NCBI RefSeq assembly: GCF_018916875.1 | Contig: NZ_JAHLNO010000004.1 | Coordinates: forward strand, 1 to 64,000 | Length of the DNA: 64,000 bases | DNA from: Virgibacillus proomii | Lineage (GTDB): Bacteria > Bacillota > Bacilli > Bacillales > Amphibacillaceae | Direction: 5' to 3' | Part shown: in pieces, positions 25,644 through 35,380 of the stretch | How positions within the stretch are numbered: position 1 is the stretch's first letter | Layout of the letters: the number at the start of each line of letters is the position of its first letter | Program-made: the position numbers and the translations under genes | Notes under the pieces: generated by a model | Told to the model about the DNA's origin: nothing | Seen by the model: only the letters and a program-made list of their open reading frames with translations | The model's database searches: none

Positions 25644-28004
25644 ATGTGGGATCATTGGAAGGAAATAATTAAACGTCTTTTTGCAGACAACGAGGAAGAA
25701 CAGCATGAAAAGTACGAACAACATACAGAGAAATCTCATCTTGAGGCAAAAATGATGTATCAATATCCTGCAAAAAAACCGTTTCGTTTTCCTGTTATTC
25801 CGGATGTGAAAGAAGATAAAAACCAGTCGTCGGAACTATTGGATCGATCCAGTGTGAATCGTGATAGTTACGTAGATAAGAGAGATACACAGAAAAGGGA
25901 ACTAGGTAACAGAGATAAGCCGGCGGCGTCAGCTTATCAAGAAAGCTTGTCTTATGATGCATCAGCTTTTCAAAGAAGAAGATTAACAGATTCAACATAT
26001 GATCAACGACAGAGATTCAGTCACCGTGAAAACAAAGAAACAAAAGTGTATAAAAAGGATCCAGACACGCCGTTTCGACCAACGGAAGTTCCATCACCCA
26101 TATATGGATTTGGTCCTCGGGATGATAAAAGGGACACAATAGAAAGGATTCCTGCTTATAAGAGAAAAAAAGAAACTACTGTTTACGATTCTAAAAAGAC
26201 AGTCAGGGAAGAAAAGAAAGCTATAGAGCAGCTAGCAGTTACGGGCACAGTAGTAGATGATGTTGTACAAGACGAGAGTTTAAAAAACGAAACGCCTAAA
26301 CCGTCTGAAAATATGGAAAGACTAACAGATGAGGATAACGACAATTCTTTTGTGGCAGATACAGAACAACAGAAAAGACTTGACAATCCAACAATCAATC
26401 AATCGTCAAAAAGAAAAGCTTCAAACCAAAGAGAGTTTCGTAAAAGCAGTGGAGGGTCTATTCCTTACAACGTAATGATGACACCAAGAGATAAGAAAAA
26501 TTTATTTGAGAGAACAAGAAAGAATATAGATCATAAAAAGAAAGAAAAACAAGCAAATCCGGAAAATAACACCGCAAAAGAAGCTGTTTATCAACAGAGA
26601 AAAGCTATTCCCATTCATTTGTTAAATGATATGAATAAAGGTCGAACGGATGACACTCAGTGGATGCAAGAACAGCAACGACTACTTGAACAAACGTTAA
26701 AGTATTTTAATGTAAGGGCAAAAGTTGTAAATGTTACGCAAGGACCTTCTGTTACGAGATTTGAGGTTCATCCGGAACTAGGGGTTAAAGTAAGCAAAGT
26801 AAAGAATTTAAGTGATGACTTAAAATTGAATATGGCTGCAAAAGACATTCGTATCGAAGCACCAATTCCTGGGAAAAACACAATCGGTATTGAAATTCCT
26901 AATCGAAAAGCGCAAATGGTCGGATTACAGGAAGTTTTTGAAACAGCGGAATTTATACAAAGTTCCTCTCCATTGACAATTGCTTTGGGGTTAACTATAG
27001 AAGGAAAGCCGTTAATTACTAATATTCAGAAGATGCCACATGGATTAATAGCTGGAGCAACCGGTTCAGGAAAAAGTGTTTGCATTAATACAATATTAAT
27101 CAGTTTATTATATAAAGCTCGTTACGACGAAGTGAAATTTTTGCTGATTGATCCGAAAATGGTTGAACTTGCTCCTTATAATGGTATTCCACATCTTGTG
27201 AGCCCTGTTATTACGGATGTGAAAGCTGCAACAGCAGCATTGAAGTGGGCTGTTGCAGAGATGGAAGAACGCTATGAAAAATTTGTTCATGAAGGAGTTC
27301 GAGATATTGAGCGCTATAATGAAAAAATGGAAGGACAAAATCAGCCACAAGATAAACTTCCATTTATCGTTATTGTTATCGATGAATTAGCTGATCTTAT
27401 GATGATCTCTCCTCAAGATGTAGAAGATGCCATAAGTAGAATTGCTCAGAAAGCAAGAGCTTGCGGAATTCACTTAATATTAGCTACACAGCGTCCTTCT
27501 GTAGATGTAATTACAGGTTTGATCAAAGCGAATATCCCGACACGAATAGCCTTTAGTGTATCTTCTCAAGTAGATTCTCGTACCATTCTTGATACCAGTG
27601 GAGCAGAAAAGCTTTTAGGTAAAGGGGATATGTTGTTTATTGAAAATGGCACTGGAAAAAGTGTTCGCCTTCAAGGACCATTTGTATCAGATGAAGAAAT
27701 TGATCGAGTTGCAAATTATGTAAGGGGGCTGGCAGAGCCAAACTATTTATTTGAGCAAGAGCAACTCTTAAAGCAAGTTGCTAGTGAAGAAGAAGAGGAT
27801 GAACTTTTACAAGATGCTATTTTATTTGTCTTAGAACAAAATAGTGCAAGCACTTCTTTGTTGCAACGTCATTTCAAAATAGGGTACAATCGAGCTGCTA
27901 GATTAATTGATACACTGGAAGCTCGTGGCATTATTTCCGGACAAAATGGCAGTAAACCTCGGGAAGTTTTAGTTACTTTATCCCAAGTAGAAGATATGCT
28001 ATAA
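25644..28004 (+). CDS. sftA: DNA translocase SftA (FtsK/SpoIIIE family)
   Basis: A 786-residue septum-associated DNA pump. There are no membrane segments at the N-terminus, unlike SpoIIIE; instead a ~300-residue charged, low-complexity linker (rich in Lys, Glu, Arg, Asp), which is diagnostic for SftA. The alpha/beta motor follows: Walker A GATGSGKSVC (about 471-480), Walker B FIVIVIDELADLM (about 574-586), and ATQRPSVDVITGLIKANIPT. A C-terminal winged-helix gamma domain (LLQRHFKIGYNRAARLIDTL) reads KOPS/SRS-like DNA polarity sequences. SftA moves trapped DNA out of the closing septum before membrane fusion. The linker is shorter than in B. subtilis (total ~950 aa). Confidence 0.93.
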   Translation: MWDHWKEIIKRLFADNEEEQHEKYEQHTEKSHLEAKMMYQYPAKKPFRFPVIPDVKEDKNQSSELLDRSSVNRDSYVDKRDTQKRELGNRDKPAASAYQESLSYDASAFQRRRLTDSTYDQRQRFSHRENKETKVYKKDPDTPFRPTEVPSPIYGFGPRDDKRDTIERIPAYKRKKETTVYDSKKTVREEKKAIEQLAVTGTVVDDVVQDESLKNETPKPSENMERLTDEDNDNSFVADTEQQKRLDNPTINQSSKRKASNQREFRKSSGGSIPYNVMMTPRDKKNLFERTRKNIDHKKKEKQANPENNTAKEAVYQQRKAIPIHLLNDMNKGRTDDTQWMQEQQRLLEQTLKYFNVRAKVVNVTQGPSVTRFEVHPELGVKVSKVKNLSDDLKLNMAAKDIRIEAPIPGKNTIGIEIPNRKAQMVGLQEVFETAEFIQSSSPLTIALGLTIEGKPLITNIQKMPHGLIAGATGSGKSVCINTILISLLYKARYDEVKFLLIDPKMVELAPYNGIPHLVSPVITDVKAATAALKWAVAEMEERYEKFVHEGVRDIERYNEKMEGQNQPQDKLPFIVIVIDELADLMMISPQDVEDAISRIAQKARACGIHLILATQRPSVDVITGLIKANIPTRIAFSVSSQVDSRTILDTSGAEKLLGKGDMLFIENGTGKSVRLQGPFVSDEEIDRVANYVRGLAEPNYLFEQEQLLKQVASEEEEDELLQDAILFVLEQNSASTSLLQRHFKIGYNRAARLIDTLEARGIISGQNGSKPREVLVTLSQVEDML

Positions 28005-28193
28005 CTATTATGTTGATAATTAAAGGGTTAGATGTTCCTGTCTATTGTATTAGTAGCAGGGGAACAGGAAGGATGGAATTTCTCTATTTTAATTAAATAT
28101 TTGTATGAAGGTAGAATAGTAATTCTTGTTTCCTATCAAAATTTTTTATATGATATGTTTAATGATCACATACTAAGGGAGAAAACAAACATT

Positions 28194-29312
28194 ATGAAAG
28201 AAATTGAGCAAAAACTAAAGGGTAAGATTGATCGTTTAACGAATAGAACATTCAAATTCGATGAACGGATCAAAGAAGGCTGGTTTTCTGCTGTCTATTT
28301 TTTAAAAACGAAAGAAATAGCAGAGAAAAAGTTACCTGATAACCAGATCACCATGCAATTTTTTCAAAAGAATGATGCTGTTTTATGTGGAACAGATGAA
28401 GCAATTGCTTTACTACATACATTTGCAGATAACCCTGAAACATTGGAGATTTACTCGCTGAAGGATGGAGACAAAATTAGACCATATGAATCAGTTCTAA
28501 CAGTATCTGGAGCATATCATCAGTTTGGCTATTTAGAGGGGATTATTGATGGAATCCTTTCGAGAAGAACATCTGTAGCTACGAATGTATACAATGTGGT
28601 AAAAGCTGCGCGAACTTCAGGGAAACAAAAGCCTGTTATTTTTATGGGAGATCGTGACGACCATTATACGCAACAAGCTGGTGATGGCTATGCGGCATTT
28701 ATTGGCGGGTCGACTGCCCAAGCAACGCATGCAATGAATGAGTGGTGGGGAAAAGAAGGAATGGGAACGATGCCTCACGCTTTAATTCAAATGTTTCGTG
28801 GAGATGTTGTTGCTGCTTGTAAAGCATATCACGAATTGTTTCCTGAAGATGAGCTAACAGCACTTGTTGACTATAATAATGATGTTATTACTGATTCTTT
28901 GAAGGTCGCAAAAGCCTTTGGTAGTGAGTTGAAATCAGTGCGATTGGATACATCTCGCACGCTTGTCGATAAATATTTTTTAAGAAATCACCATTTAATG
29001 GGAACGTTTGATCCAAGAGGGGTAAATCCTGAACTTATTTTTGCATTAAGAAATGCATTAGATGAGGAAGGATATACACATGTAAAAATTATGGCTAGTG
29101 GCGGTTTTACAGAAGAACGTATCATTCAATTTGAAAAGCTAGGCGTACCAGTTGATATGTATGGTGTAGGTAGAAGCTTGCTTAAGCTTAATATTGGTTT
29201 TACTGGGGATAATGTTTTGTTAAATGGCACACCAGAAGCAAAAGAGGGAAGACGACATCGTCCAAATCCTCGCTTAGAACGAGTTCCGTATATTGATCAA
29301 AACAGAGATTAA
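28194..29312 (+). CDS. Nicotinate phosphoribosyltransferase
   Basis: A 372-residue NAPRTase-family enzyme that makes nicotinate mononucleotide from nicotinate and PRPP in NAD salvage. Seen: TNRTFKFDERIKEGWFSAVY at the N-terminus, LEGIIDGILSRRTSVATNVY (type II PRTase segment), FMGDRDDHYTQQAGDGYAA, the VRLDTSRTL metal/phosphate region and ASGGFTEERI (PRPP phosphate-binding Gly-rich loop). It is the shorter family type, not the ~490-aa PncB (YueK) of B. subtilis. The chosen ATG has AAGGGAGA 11 nt upstream; the 54-codon upstream extension lacks similarity. It is inserted between sftA and murC. Confidence 0.88.
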   Translation: MKEIEQKLKGKIDRLTNRTFKFDERIKEGWFSAVYFLKTKEIAEKKLPDNQITMQFFQKNDAVLCGTDEAIALLHTFADNPETLEIYSLKDGDKIRPYESVLTVSGAYHQFGYLEGIIDGILSRRTSVATNVYNVVKAARTSGKQKPVIFMGDRDDHYTQQAGDGYAAFIGGSTAQATHAMNEWWGKEGMGTMPHALIQMFRGDVVAACKAYHELFPEDELTALVDYNNDVITDSLKVAKAFGSELKSVRLDTSRTLVDKYFLRNHHLMGTFDPRGVNPELIFALRNALDEEGYTHVKIMASGGFTEERIIQFEKLGVPVDMYGVGRSLLKLNIGFTGDNVLLNGTPEAKEGRRHRPNPRLERVPYIDQNRD

Positions 29313-29444
29313 GAAGGAATCTTTTTTTCCTTTGTAGATTTTATTTTAATCCGTATTTGTATTTGCTATAATAAGAAACAGCTATCAATGAGTATAGCTA
29401 AAAAGATATGTGAATCTTTTTTACGTCAATTTGGAGGTTCTTTT

Positions 29445-30746
29445 ATGACAACTTACCATTTTATTGGTATAAAGGGAACGGGGATGAGTGCACTTGCACA
29501 AATTCTTTATGATTCAGGAGAAAAAGTGCAAGGTTCTGATATAGTAAAACGTTTTTTTACACAGGCTGCACTAGAAGAGAAAAATATTCCGATCTACCCT
29601 TTTTCAGAAAACAACATTAAGAAAGATTATACTGTTATAGCTGGAAATGCTTTTTCCGATGACCATATTGAAATCAAGGAAGCAAAAAGACTTGGTGTAA
29701 CATTTTACAGATATCATGAATTTCTGGGAGAATGGTTAAAGCAGTACACGAGTATTGCAGTTACCGGAGCTCATGGGAAAACATCTACTACAGGTTTACT
29801 CAGCCATGTTTTAAGCAGTTCATTTCCAATTTCGTATTTAATAGGCGACGGTACAGGACAAGGGCATGTAGACAGCGAATATTTTGTGTTTGAAGCATGT
29901 GAATATCGTCGGCATTTTTTACAATATGAGCCAGATTACGCAATTATGACAAATATTGATTTTGATCATCCGGATTATTTTACAAGTATTGATGATGTGT
30001 TTGCAGCGTTCCAGTCGATGGCAGAACAAGTTAAAAAAGGAATTATAGCTTGTGGAGATGATGAACAATTACAACAGATTCAAGCTAAGGTTCCAGTCGT
30101 ATACTATGGGTTTGCGAATACAAATGACTTTCAAGCGCAAAACATTAAAGAAACGAAGAATGGAACTACTTTTGATGTGTTTGTCCGTAATACGTATTAT
30201 GAAACTTTTACGATTCCCATGTATGGAAACCACAATGTATTAAATGCTTTAGCGGTCATCGCTATTTGTCATTATGAAGGAATTGGTGCTGAACATATGA
30301 AGCATCTAGCTACTTTTACTGGAGTTAAGCGGAGATTTTCAGAAAAACAAATGAACAACCAAATACTTATCGATGATTATGCACATCATCCACGTGAAAT
30401 AAATGCTACGATTGAATCAGCAAGAAAGAAATACCCAAATAAACCAATTGTAGCAATTTTTCAGCCGCATACATTTACAAGAACAAAAGCTTTCCTGCAG
30501 GAGTTTGCAGATAGCTTATCTCAAGCTGATCGTGTTTTTCTTTGTGATATTTTCGGTTCTGCAAGAGAAGAAACAGGTCAGCTTACCATTGATGATTTAC
30601 AACAGTTAATTAATCAGAGCTCTATTTTAAAGCTGTCTCATACGGAAGAACTGAAGGAATTTACGGATAGTGTACTTATTTTTATGGGTGCTGGAGATAT
30701 TCAGAAATTTCAACAGGCTTACGAAGAAACAGTTGCAATCAAATAG
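29445..30746 (+). CDS. murC: UDP-N-acetylmuramate--L-alanine ligase MurC
   Basis: A 433-residue Mur ligase adding L-Ala to UDP-MurNAc in peptidoglycan precursor synthesis. N-terminal Rossmann domain with [17 protein letters not shown] (about 4-20), P-loop [10 protein letters not shown] (about 108-117), [11 protein letters not shown] (carbamylated-Lys/Glu region), and [16 protein letters not shown] in the C-terminal domain. The start is the ATG preceded by GGAGG; a 19-codon upstream extension has no site. It lies downstream of sftA, as in Bacillus. Confidence 0.95.
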   Translation: MTTYHFIGIKGTGMSALAQILYDSGEKVQGSDIVKRFFTQAALEEKNIPIYPFSENNIKKDYTVIAGNAFSDDHIEIKEAKRLGVTFYRYHEFLGEWLKQYTSIAVTGAHGKTSTTGLLSHVLSSSFPISYLIGDGTGQGHVDSEYFVFEACEYRRHFLQYEPDYAIMTNIDFDHPDYFTSIDDVFAAFQSMAEQVKKGIIACGDDEQLQQIQAKVPVVYYGFANTNDFQAQNIKETKNGTTFDVFVRNTYYETFTIPMYGNHNVLNALAVIAICHYEGIGAEHMKHLATFTGVKRRFSEKQMNNQILIDDYAHHPREINATIESARKKYPNKPIVAIFQPHTFTRTKAFLQEFADSLSQADRVFLCDIFGSAREETGQLTIDDLQQLINQSSILKLSHTEELKEFTDSVLIFMGAGDIQKFQQAYEETVAIK

Positions 30747-30749
30747 TAG

Positions 30750-31134
30750 CCTATAATTAATAGAGAGTCTGACGATAGGAAAGCAGGCTCTTTCATTTTA
30801 TTGACAAAATACATATATTGTATTTGCACCACATTTTGGTTAGTAGTGGAAACTGTGATTTTCTTATTTCAATATGGCTTAAAGTTTTAGTTTTTAGTAT
30901 AAGTAAGTGAATAAATATCATACTGCAAAATAACATTTAAGTACCAGGTGTTGACTCTAATTAATTTTGAGCGGACAGGCAGTGTTGTATATGTGTTAAG
31001 ATACTATTCAGGTTAGCGCTGGAGTTGATTTGGTCTTCATAAGATTTAATGCTAGGATAAACTTAAACTGCGACAACCATCTGTTCAATAGGTTTAACGA
31101 TAAATGAGTTCTCTTTTAGAAGTTATTTTTTCTT
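30750..31134. other. intergenic after murC
   Basis: A weak imperfect hairpin (GAGAGTCTG ... CAGGCTCTTTC, about 30,763-30,795) may terminate murC. The remainder is A/T-rich and empty. Confidence 0.4.
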
Positions 31135-31228
31135 GTACTATAGAAAAGTATAAAACTTTATGGTTTATAGTATAAGAAAAACTATAGCTTTCGCCATAAA
31201 GACTTGGCGATAAGCCAAGTTTTTCTAA
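31135..31228 (+). repeat. 92-bp palindromic repeat, copy B
   Basis: Complete copy from GTACTATAG to AAGTTTTTCTAA, preceded by a T-run. It lies about 90 bp upstream of the predicted sigma-B promoter of ytxG. Confidence 0.88.
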
Positions 31229-31318
31229 TAGATAATAAAGGAATTTTGTAAATTTTGTCGAACTGTTATGTAAAGACTACTCCAACTATTTGTTCATTTA
31301 TTTTGTTAGAGATGAGTA

Positions 31319-31344
31319 GTTTTAAAAGCCTGATTTATGGGTAT
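31319..31344 (+). promoter_or_regulatory. Predicted sigma-B promoter of ytxGH
   Basis: GTTTTA (31319-31324), 14-nt spacer, GGGTAT (31339-31344) matches the sigma-B consensus GTTTAA-N12-15-GGGTAT with one mismatch. It is 115 nt before ytxG. B. subtilis ytxGHJ is a general-stress (sigma-B/sigma-H) operon, which supports the call. Confidence 0.65.
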
Positions 31345-31458
31345 GTATTAAAAACTGCTATATGACGAAAACTCAGAAAAAGTATCTAATAAAGTCTATT
31401 TTTTTATAAATTGCACAGGATAAGCTAAACAGCAGTTTTACGAAGGAGTTGTAAACAA

Positions 31459-31863
31459 ATGGAAATACTTGGATATATCTCAGCAATTATAGCAGCAATC
31501 GCTTTTGTTGTTCTGGTGGTGTATATCGTTATTACATTAAAAGCTGCTAGGGAGACGTTACATAACGTAGCGGAAACATTATCCAGTTTAGATCAACAAA
31601 TGCAGGGGATAACGGAAGAAACAAACCAATTGTTAAATAAAACAAATCAGCTTGCAGATGATATGAATCAAAAATCAAGTAAATTAAATGGTTTATTTGA
31701 TGGTGCTAAAGGTATTGGTGAGACACTTCATAGCTTTAATCAATCCTTAAAGCAATTAACAAATAGTGTGGCACGAGCTGCAGATAAAGATCCCGAAAAA
31801 ACATCTCAGACGATTAAATGGGGAACTGCATTAATGGAGTTGTGGAAGAAAATAAGCAAATGA
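31459..31863 (+). CDS. ytxG: YtxG, DUF948 general stress protein
   Basis: A 134-residue protein: an N-terminal membrane segment (LGYISAIIAAIAFVVLVVYI, about 4-23) followed by a long coiled coil (ETLHNVAETLSSLDQQMQGI, TNQLLNKTNQLADDMNQKSS) typical of DUF948. Family members are stress-induced membrane-anchored proteins of unknown mechanism. GAAGGAG precedes the ATG. A predicted sigma-B promoter is upstream, and ytxH follows after 22 nt, so the two form an operon. Confidence 0.9.
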   Translation: MEILGYISAIIAAIAFVVLVVYIVITLKAARETLHNVAETLSSLDQQMQGITEETNQLLNKTNQLADDMNQKSSKLNGLFDGAKGIGETLHSFNQSLKQLTNSVARAADKDPEKTSQTIKWGTALMELWKKISK

Positions 31864-31885
31864 ATAATGATTAGGAGGAAACCAT

Positions 31886-32308
31886 ATGTCAGATAATCAA
31901 TTCAATACGAAAGACTTTATTATCGGAACATTTATCGGGGCTACCGTTGGTGCTTTAGCTGCATTATTATTTGCTCCAAAGACAGGTAAAGAACTGCGTG
32001 AGGACATTAATAGTGGAGCCCAGCAAGCTAAACTTCGAGCGTATGAATGGAAAGATGCCGTACAGGAGAAGGGTTATAGTTGGAAAGATAAAGCATATAC
32101 AACTGGCTCTGAACTTAAGAAAAAGGCTATGGACTCTACTTCCCAGATCACGAAGGCAGCATCAGAAAAAACAAAGGAACTGACGAAGAATGTTCAATCA
32201 AAGTTGCAAGATAAGCGCAAAAAAGAAGATGAAGCTTTAAAAGCTGCAGAGGAAGTTGCTGAAGCAATGGAAGAAGCAGCCGAAGAAATGGAAAAAAAGG
32301 GTAAATAA
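31886..32308 (+). CDS. ytxH: YtxH general stress protein
   Basis: A 140-residue YtxH-family protein: FIIGTFIGATVGALAALLFA (membrane helix, about 11-30), then the family signature APKTGKELREDI, then an extended Lys/Glu/Ala-rich helical tail (KAAEEVAEAMEEAAEEMEKK). Family role unknown; LEA-like tails suggest a protective function (inference). AGGAGGAAA precedes the ATG. In B. subtilis a third gene, ytxJ (bacillithiol-related thioredoxin-like), follows; here a terminator follows instead. Confidence 0.9.
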   Translation: MSDNQFNTKDFIIGTFIGATVGALAALLFAPKTGKELREDINSGAQQAKLRAYEWKDAVQEKGYSWKDKAYTTGSELKKKAMDSTSQITKAASEKTKELTKNVQSKLQDKRKKEDEALKAAEEVAEAMEEAAEEMEKKGK

Positions 32309-32384
32309 TTTTTCTGAAATGATATCTGGACTGTCAAATGATTTATTTTTAGCCACATATTTCTACTTGTTCAAAATATCTATA

Positions 32385-32431
32385 GAAGCAATGATCCTTA
32401 ACCATGAAAATGGGTACGAGATCATTGCTTT
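32385..32431 (+). terminator. Rho-independent terminator of ytxGH
   Basis: AAGCAATGATC pairs with GATCATTGCTT (11 bp, long loop with an inner CCAT/ATGG pairing) followed by TTTC. Confidence 0.8.
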
Positions 32432-32776
32432 TCTTTTCATTAACTTTTTCCAACCAACTCCTTGTTATGACTTTCTGTACCTCAGTTTTTCACATGCATT
32501 TCTCTATCCGAGACCACTTCCCCTTCACAGGACATACAACTGGCGGCGCTTAACAGGACAAGGATCAGCAACGATATATCAAGGATTCTAAAAATGTGTT
32601 TCTTTTTGGAAGGACTTAGTGTGGTTTGATCACAATACATGCGATTTTTCAAGGACATCTTAACAGACCTCGGTTCTTTTCCCTCTTTATTTGAAAACAC
32701 ATTACTGGCAGTAGAAGAGTATAAGAATTTACCCAGACATGCTATCTAGACATTACCAGCTTGTTACGAGTGATGG
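32432..32776. other. intergenic, no supported gene
   Basis: Short ORFs on both strands here lack start signals and similarity. No repeat recognised. Confidence 0.4.
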
Positions 32777-34894
32777 TTACCAGACGATTTCCAACTCATC
32801 GCCGGTTTGAATCGGATCATGAAAGTTTGCCGGCTGTTTATTCTTAAGGACATCAAATTTCCCGCTTTTTTTAGAAAGCTCTAAATCAACATATTTAAAC
32901 ACATCTTGAAATATAAAATCCTTCTTTTGAATAGGGTGTAATTCAATTCTGTCATTTGAATATAATCGGGTATTTTCATCCACTATAGTCTCATTTCGTT
33001 TGATAATGTATAATGGATTTCTTAACTCAACTTGCTTTCCATTGAAAAACACGGTGATTGTTTGAAAGTATTCCTTGTTTTCTTGCTTGAAATAATCTAT
33101 TACTTTAGGCTGATTTGCATGCTTAATTTGGATATGGTCACCAGTAAATAACTGTTGACTTAATTCTGCTGTTTGACCATTTACATATACTTGAGTTTCG
33201 CTGCTTTTTAGTTGTACGCTTTTTCCGTTAATATAAATAGTAAACGGCTTGAGTTCGCTTAGTTTCTCCGTTGAGAGCAGCTTTACTATTTCTTCTAGAC
33301 GACTTGGTTGATACCATTGAATAACATCTTTATCTTTAACGATATAATCGTTTGACATTGGTTGTTGATTAACCATATATACTGGATGTACTTTATGTAT
33401 ATTGTCATTTAGATAGATCTTTAATGGAGATATTTCACCAAGCAATTCGTGAATACTTACATTTGCGGCTTGTCCATCTTCTCCCTTTGTGACCTCTAAT
33501 TGATCTCCATTTTTTATATGGTCATTTACAGAAGCGGTGCTTCCATTTAAAGTAATTTTTGGTGGTTCACCAAATTCCCCGGGAATGGTAATTTGTTTTC
33601 CGTTTATAGTTACAATGGATGCCAATCCAGGCTTTCCATACCACTTTTGAATATTTATTCCAGCTTGAATGAGACAGTCACCTACAGTTAGGGTACGCAT
33701 TTCAAATAGTCGTACTGTTTGTTCATTCACTTTTACACTAACATAGTGAACGGGCTTTTGTTTAGCTGCGATAGCGATTCCGATTGGTGTTACAAAATCA
33801 GGGCGACTAAGTAACTTTTCACTAGGATTTAGTTGCTTAATAGCCTCGATGCCACGAATAGCAACACGATTTTCCGGAAGCTGTAGCTTTCTTGCTATTG
33901 CCGTTGTGATGGTTGGGGTTAGGCTTCCACCGCCTACAAGCATAACTGCTTTAGGTGGATTCGCATTTAATGTTAAGATTTCTTCAGCTATTTGGGAAGC
34001 GAGATTATCAACAGCTGACGCAATGTCCTTTGCTAATGTTTCATAACTTATCGTTGTTTCAAATCCTAGAATATCAGTTACGTTGGCTTCTCTTGCATCA
34101 ACAATTGCACGTTTAGCTGCTTCTGCCATAGGAAAGTCCAACAAGTAAGTATCGCTAATTGCTTCCGTAATTTCATCTCCAGCAATAGGAACCATTCCAT
34201 AGGCTACTACTGTTCCATAATTGGTTATAGCAATATCACTAGTACCTGCACCAATATCAACTAAGGCAACATTTAATCTCCGCATAGATTCGGGAATAAG
34301 GACATGAATAGCAGCAATTGGTTCTAACGTTAAGGCTTCCATTTCTAGATTTGCTCTGGCTAAGGCGGCTAATAATGATTCAATAACGACTCGAGGTAAA
34401 AATGTAGCAATAATATCGACACTTGCTACATCTCCTTGCTGATCAATCAATGATCCGATTTTTTGCTGGTCGATATAATAATGCAGGATAGAGTAGCCAA
34501 CACAATAGTAATTCGCTTTATTGTGAATTCCACTGACCTTTTCCAGTGCAGCTTGAACAGCACTTAGCTCTAAATGTTTCATCGCTTCTTCATTAGAAAT
34601 AGGGGCATCTTTTAATTCAATCGATGCTGATGCTTCCATCGTAATTAATGCTCTTCCCGCAGCAGCGACACAAACCTTTTCTAACGGACCATAAGAAGCT
34701 TCAAGCTGTGATTTTACTTGCGCGATTGTTTCAGCTACAGCAACTACATTATGAATTTGTCCATCACGCATAGAACGGTCTTGATGTTCCAGCATACAAT
34801 AATCAATGACCTCATAGTAATTATCAAGCTGTTTTAAAATAATACCTGTCACAGAACGCGTTCCAATATCTAAGGCAAATATGACGTCTTTCAT
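32777..34894 (-). CDS. FtsA/PilM-like actin-fold protein with C-terminal beta-grasp-like repeats
   Basis: A ~705-residue protein. Residues 1-~400 are an actin/FtsA-type ATPase: phosphate-1 loop FALDIGTRSVTGII, the SHS2/1C-like insertion (VCVAAAGRALITMEASASIE), phosphate-2 VDIGAGTSDIAI (about 213-224) and adenosine motif VMLVGGGSLTP (about 310-320). The remaining ~300 residues contain about five units of the pattern I.(I/V)NG..v.l ... I..GD.i.i (IYINGKSVQL...FTGDHIQIK; VTINGKQITI...KNGDQLEVT; last IQTGDELEIVW). There is no C-terminal amphipathic membrane helix as in true FtsA. It resembles the long FtsA-domain proteins of Bacillaceae that occur in addition to ftsA. The start is ATG at 34894 (AAAGGAT upstream). 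Role unknown, likely envelope- or division-associated. Confidence 0.8.
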   Translation of the reverse strand: MKDVIFALDIGTRSVTGIILKQLDNYYEVIDYCMLEHQDRSMRDGQIHNVVAVAETIAQVKSQLEASYGPLEKVCVAAAGRALITMEASASIELKDAPISNEEAMKHLELSAVQAALEKVSGIHNKANYYCVGYSILHYYIDQQKIGSLIDQQGDVASVDIIATFLPRVVIESLLAALARANLEMEALTLEPIAAIHVLIPESMRRLNVALVDIGAGTSDIAITNYGTVVAYGMVPIAGDEITEAISDTYLLDFPMAEAAKRAIVDAREANVTDILGFETTISYETLAKDIASAVDNLASQIAEEILTLNANPPKAVMLVGGGSLTPTITTAIARKLQLPENRVAIRGIEAIKQLNPSEKLLSRPDFVTPIGIAIAAKQKPVHYVSVKVNEQTVRLFEMRTLTVGDCLIQAGINIQKWYGKPGLASIVTINGKQITIPGEFGEPPKITLNGSTASVNDHIKNGDQLEVTKGEDGQAANVSIHELLGEISPLKIYLNDNIHKVHPVYMVNQQPMSNDYIVKDKDVIQWYQPSRLEEIVKLLSTEKLSELKPFTIYINGKSVQLKSSETQVYVNGQTAELSQQLFTGDHIQIKHANQPKVIDYFKQENKEYFQTITVFFNGKQVELRNPLYIIKRNETIVDENTRLYSNDRIELHPIQKKDFIFQDVFKYVDLELSKKSGKFDVLKNKQPANFHDPIQTGDELEIVW

Positions 34895-34899
34895 ATGCA

Positions 34900-35307
34900 A
34901 AATATCCTTTCATAGAAAATGATAGATAAATATATGTTATAGAAACGAAACATGGAACAATCGATTACACATTATATTATAAAACAATTGTCTATGAAAT
35001 ATTAACTCTATTAAGTTTATTATTCGTCAACCCAAAAAATAGCCTTTGACCTTCTTCTACTAAAAAAGAGACACCTCGCGAGTGTAGTTTCGCTTTATCC
35101 CGTCTCTATGCTGCCGTAAATTTTTCCGTAACAATGCTTTGTGTAATGTAAATACGAGTATACCAAACTGCCCTAGTGGTTCAGCTAGCATTGGCATGGA
35201 GAAAAGCACTTCCTTGTGTATATAGTTTCACTTTTGGGCAATTAGTTTAACAGTATTATAGCTTTAGGTTATGAATACGCATTATTATACATGAAATTGA
35301 CATTTTT
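34900..35307. other. intergenic between FtsA-like gene and aroA
   Basis: A GAGAC...GTCTC inverted repeat around 35,067-35,106 is the only structure seen. No ORF supported. Confidence 0.35.
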
Positions 35308-35308
35308 A

Positions 35309-35337
35309 TCGACAAAGAAAAAATAATTAGCTATAAT
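35309..35337 (+). promoter_or_regulatory. Predicted sigma-A promoter of aroA
   Basis: TCGACA (35309-35314), 17-nt spacer, TATAAT (35332-35337), 43 nt before the start codon. A perfect TTGACA at 35297 is 29 nt from the -10 and is not used as its partner. Confidence 0.65.
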
Positions 35338-35380
35338 ATTCACTAATTATTAAAAATCCTAGGCGTAGGGGGAATAGAAG

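Noticed and set aside
35297..35337. Perfect TTGACA upstream of aroA as -35
   Set aside because: It is 29 nt from the TATAAT; TCGACA with a 17-nt spacer fits better.
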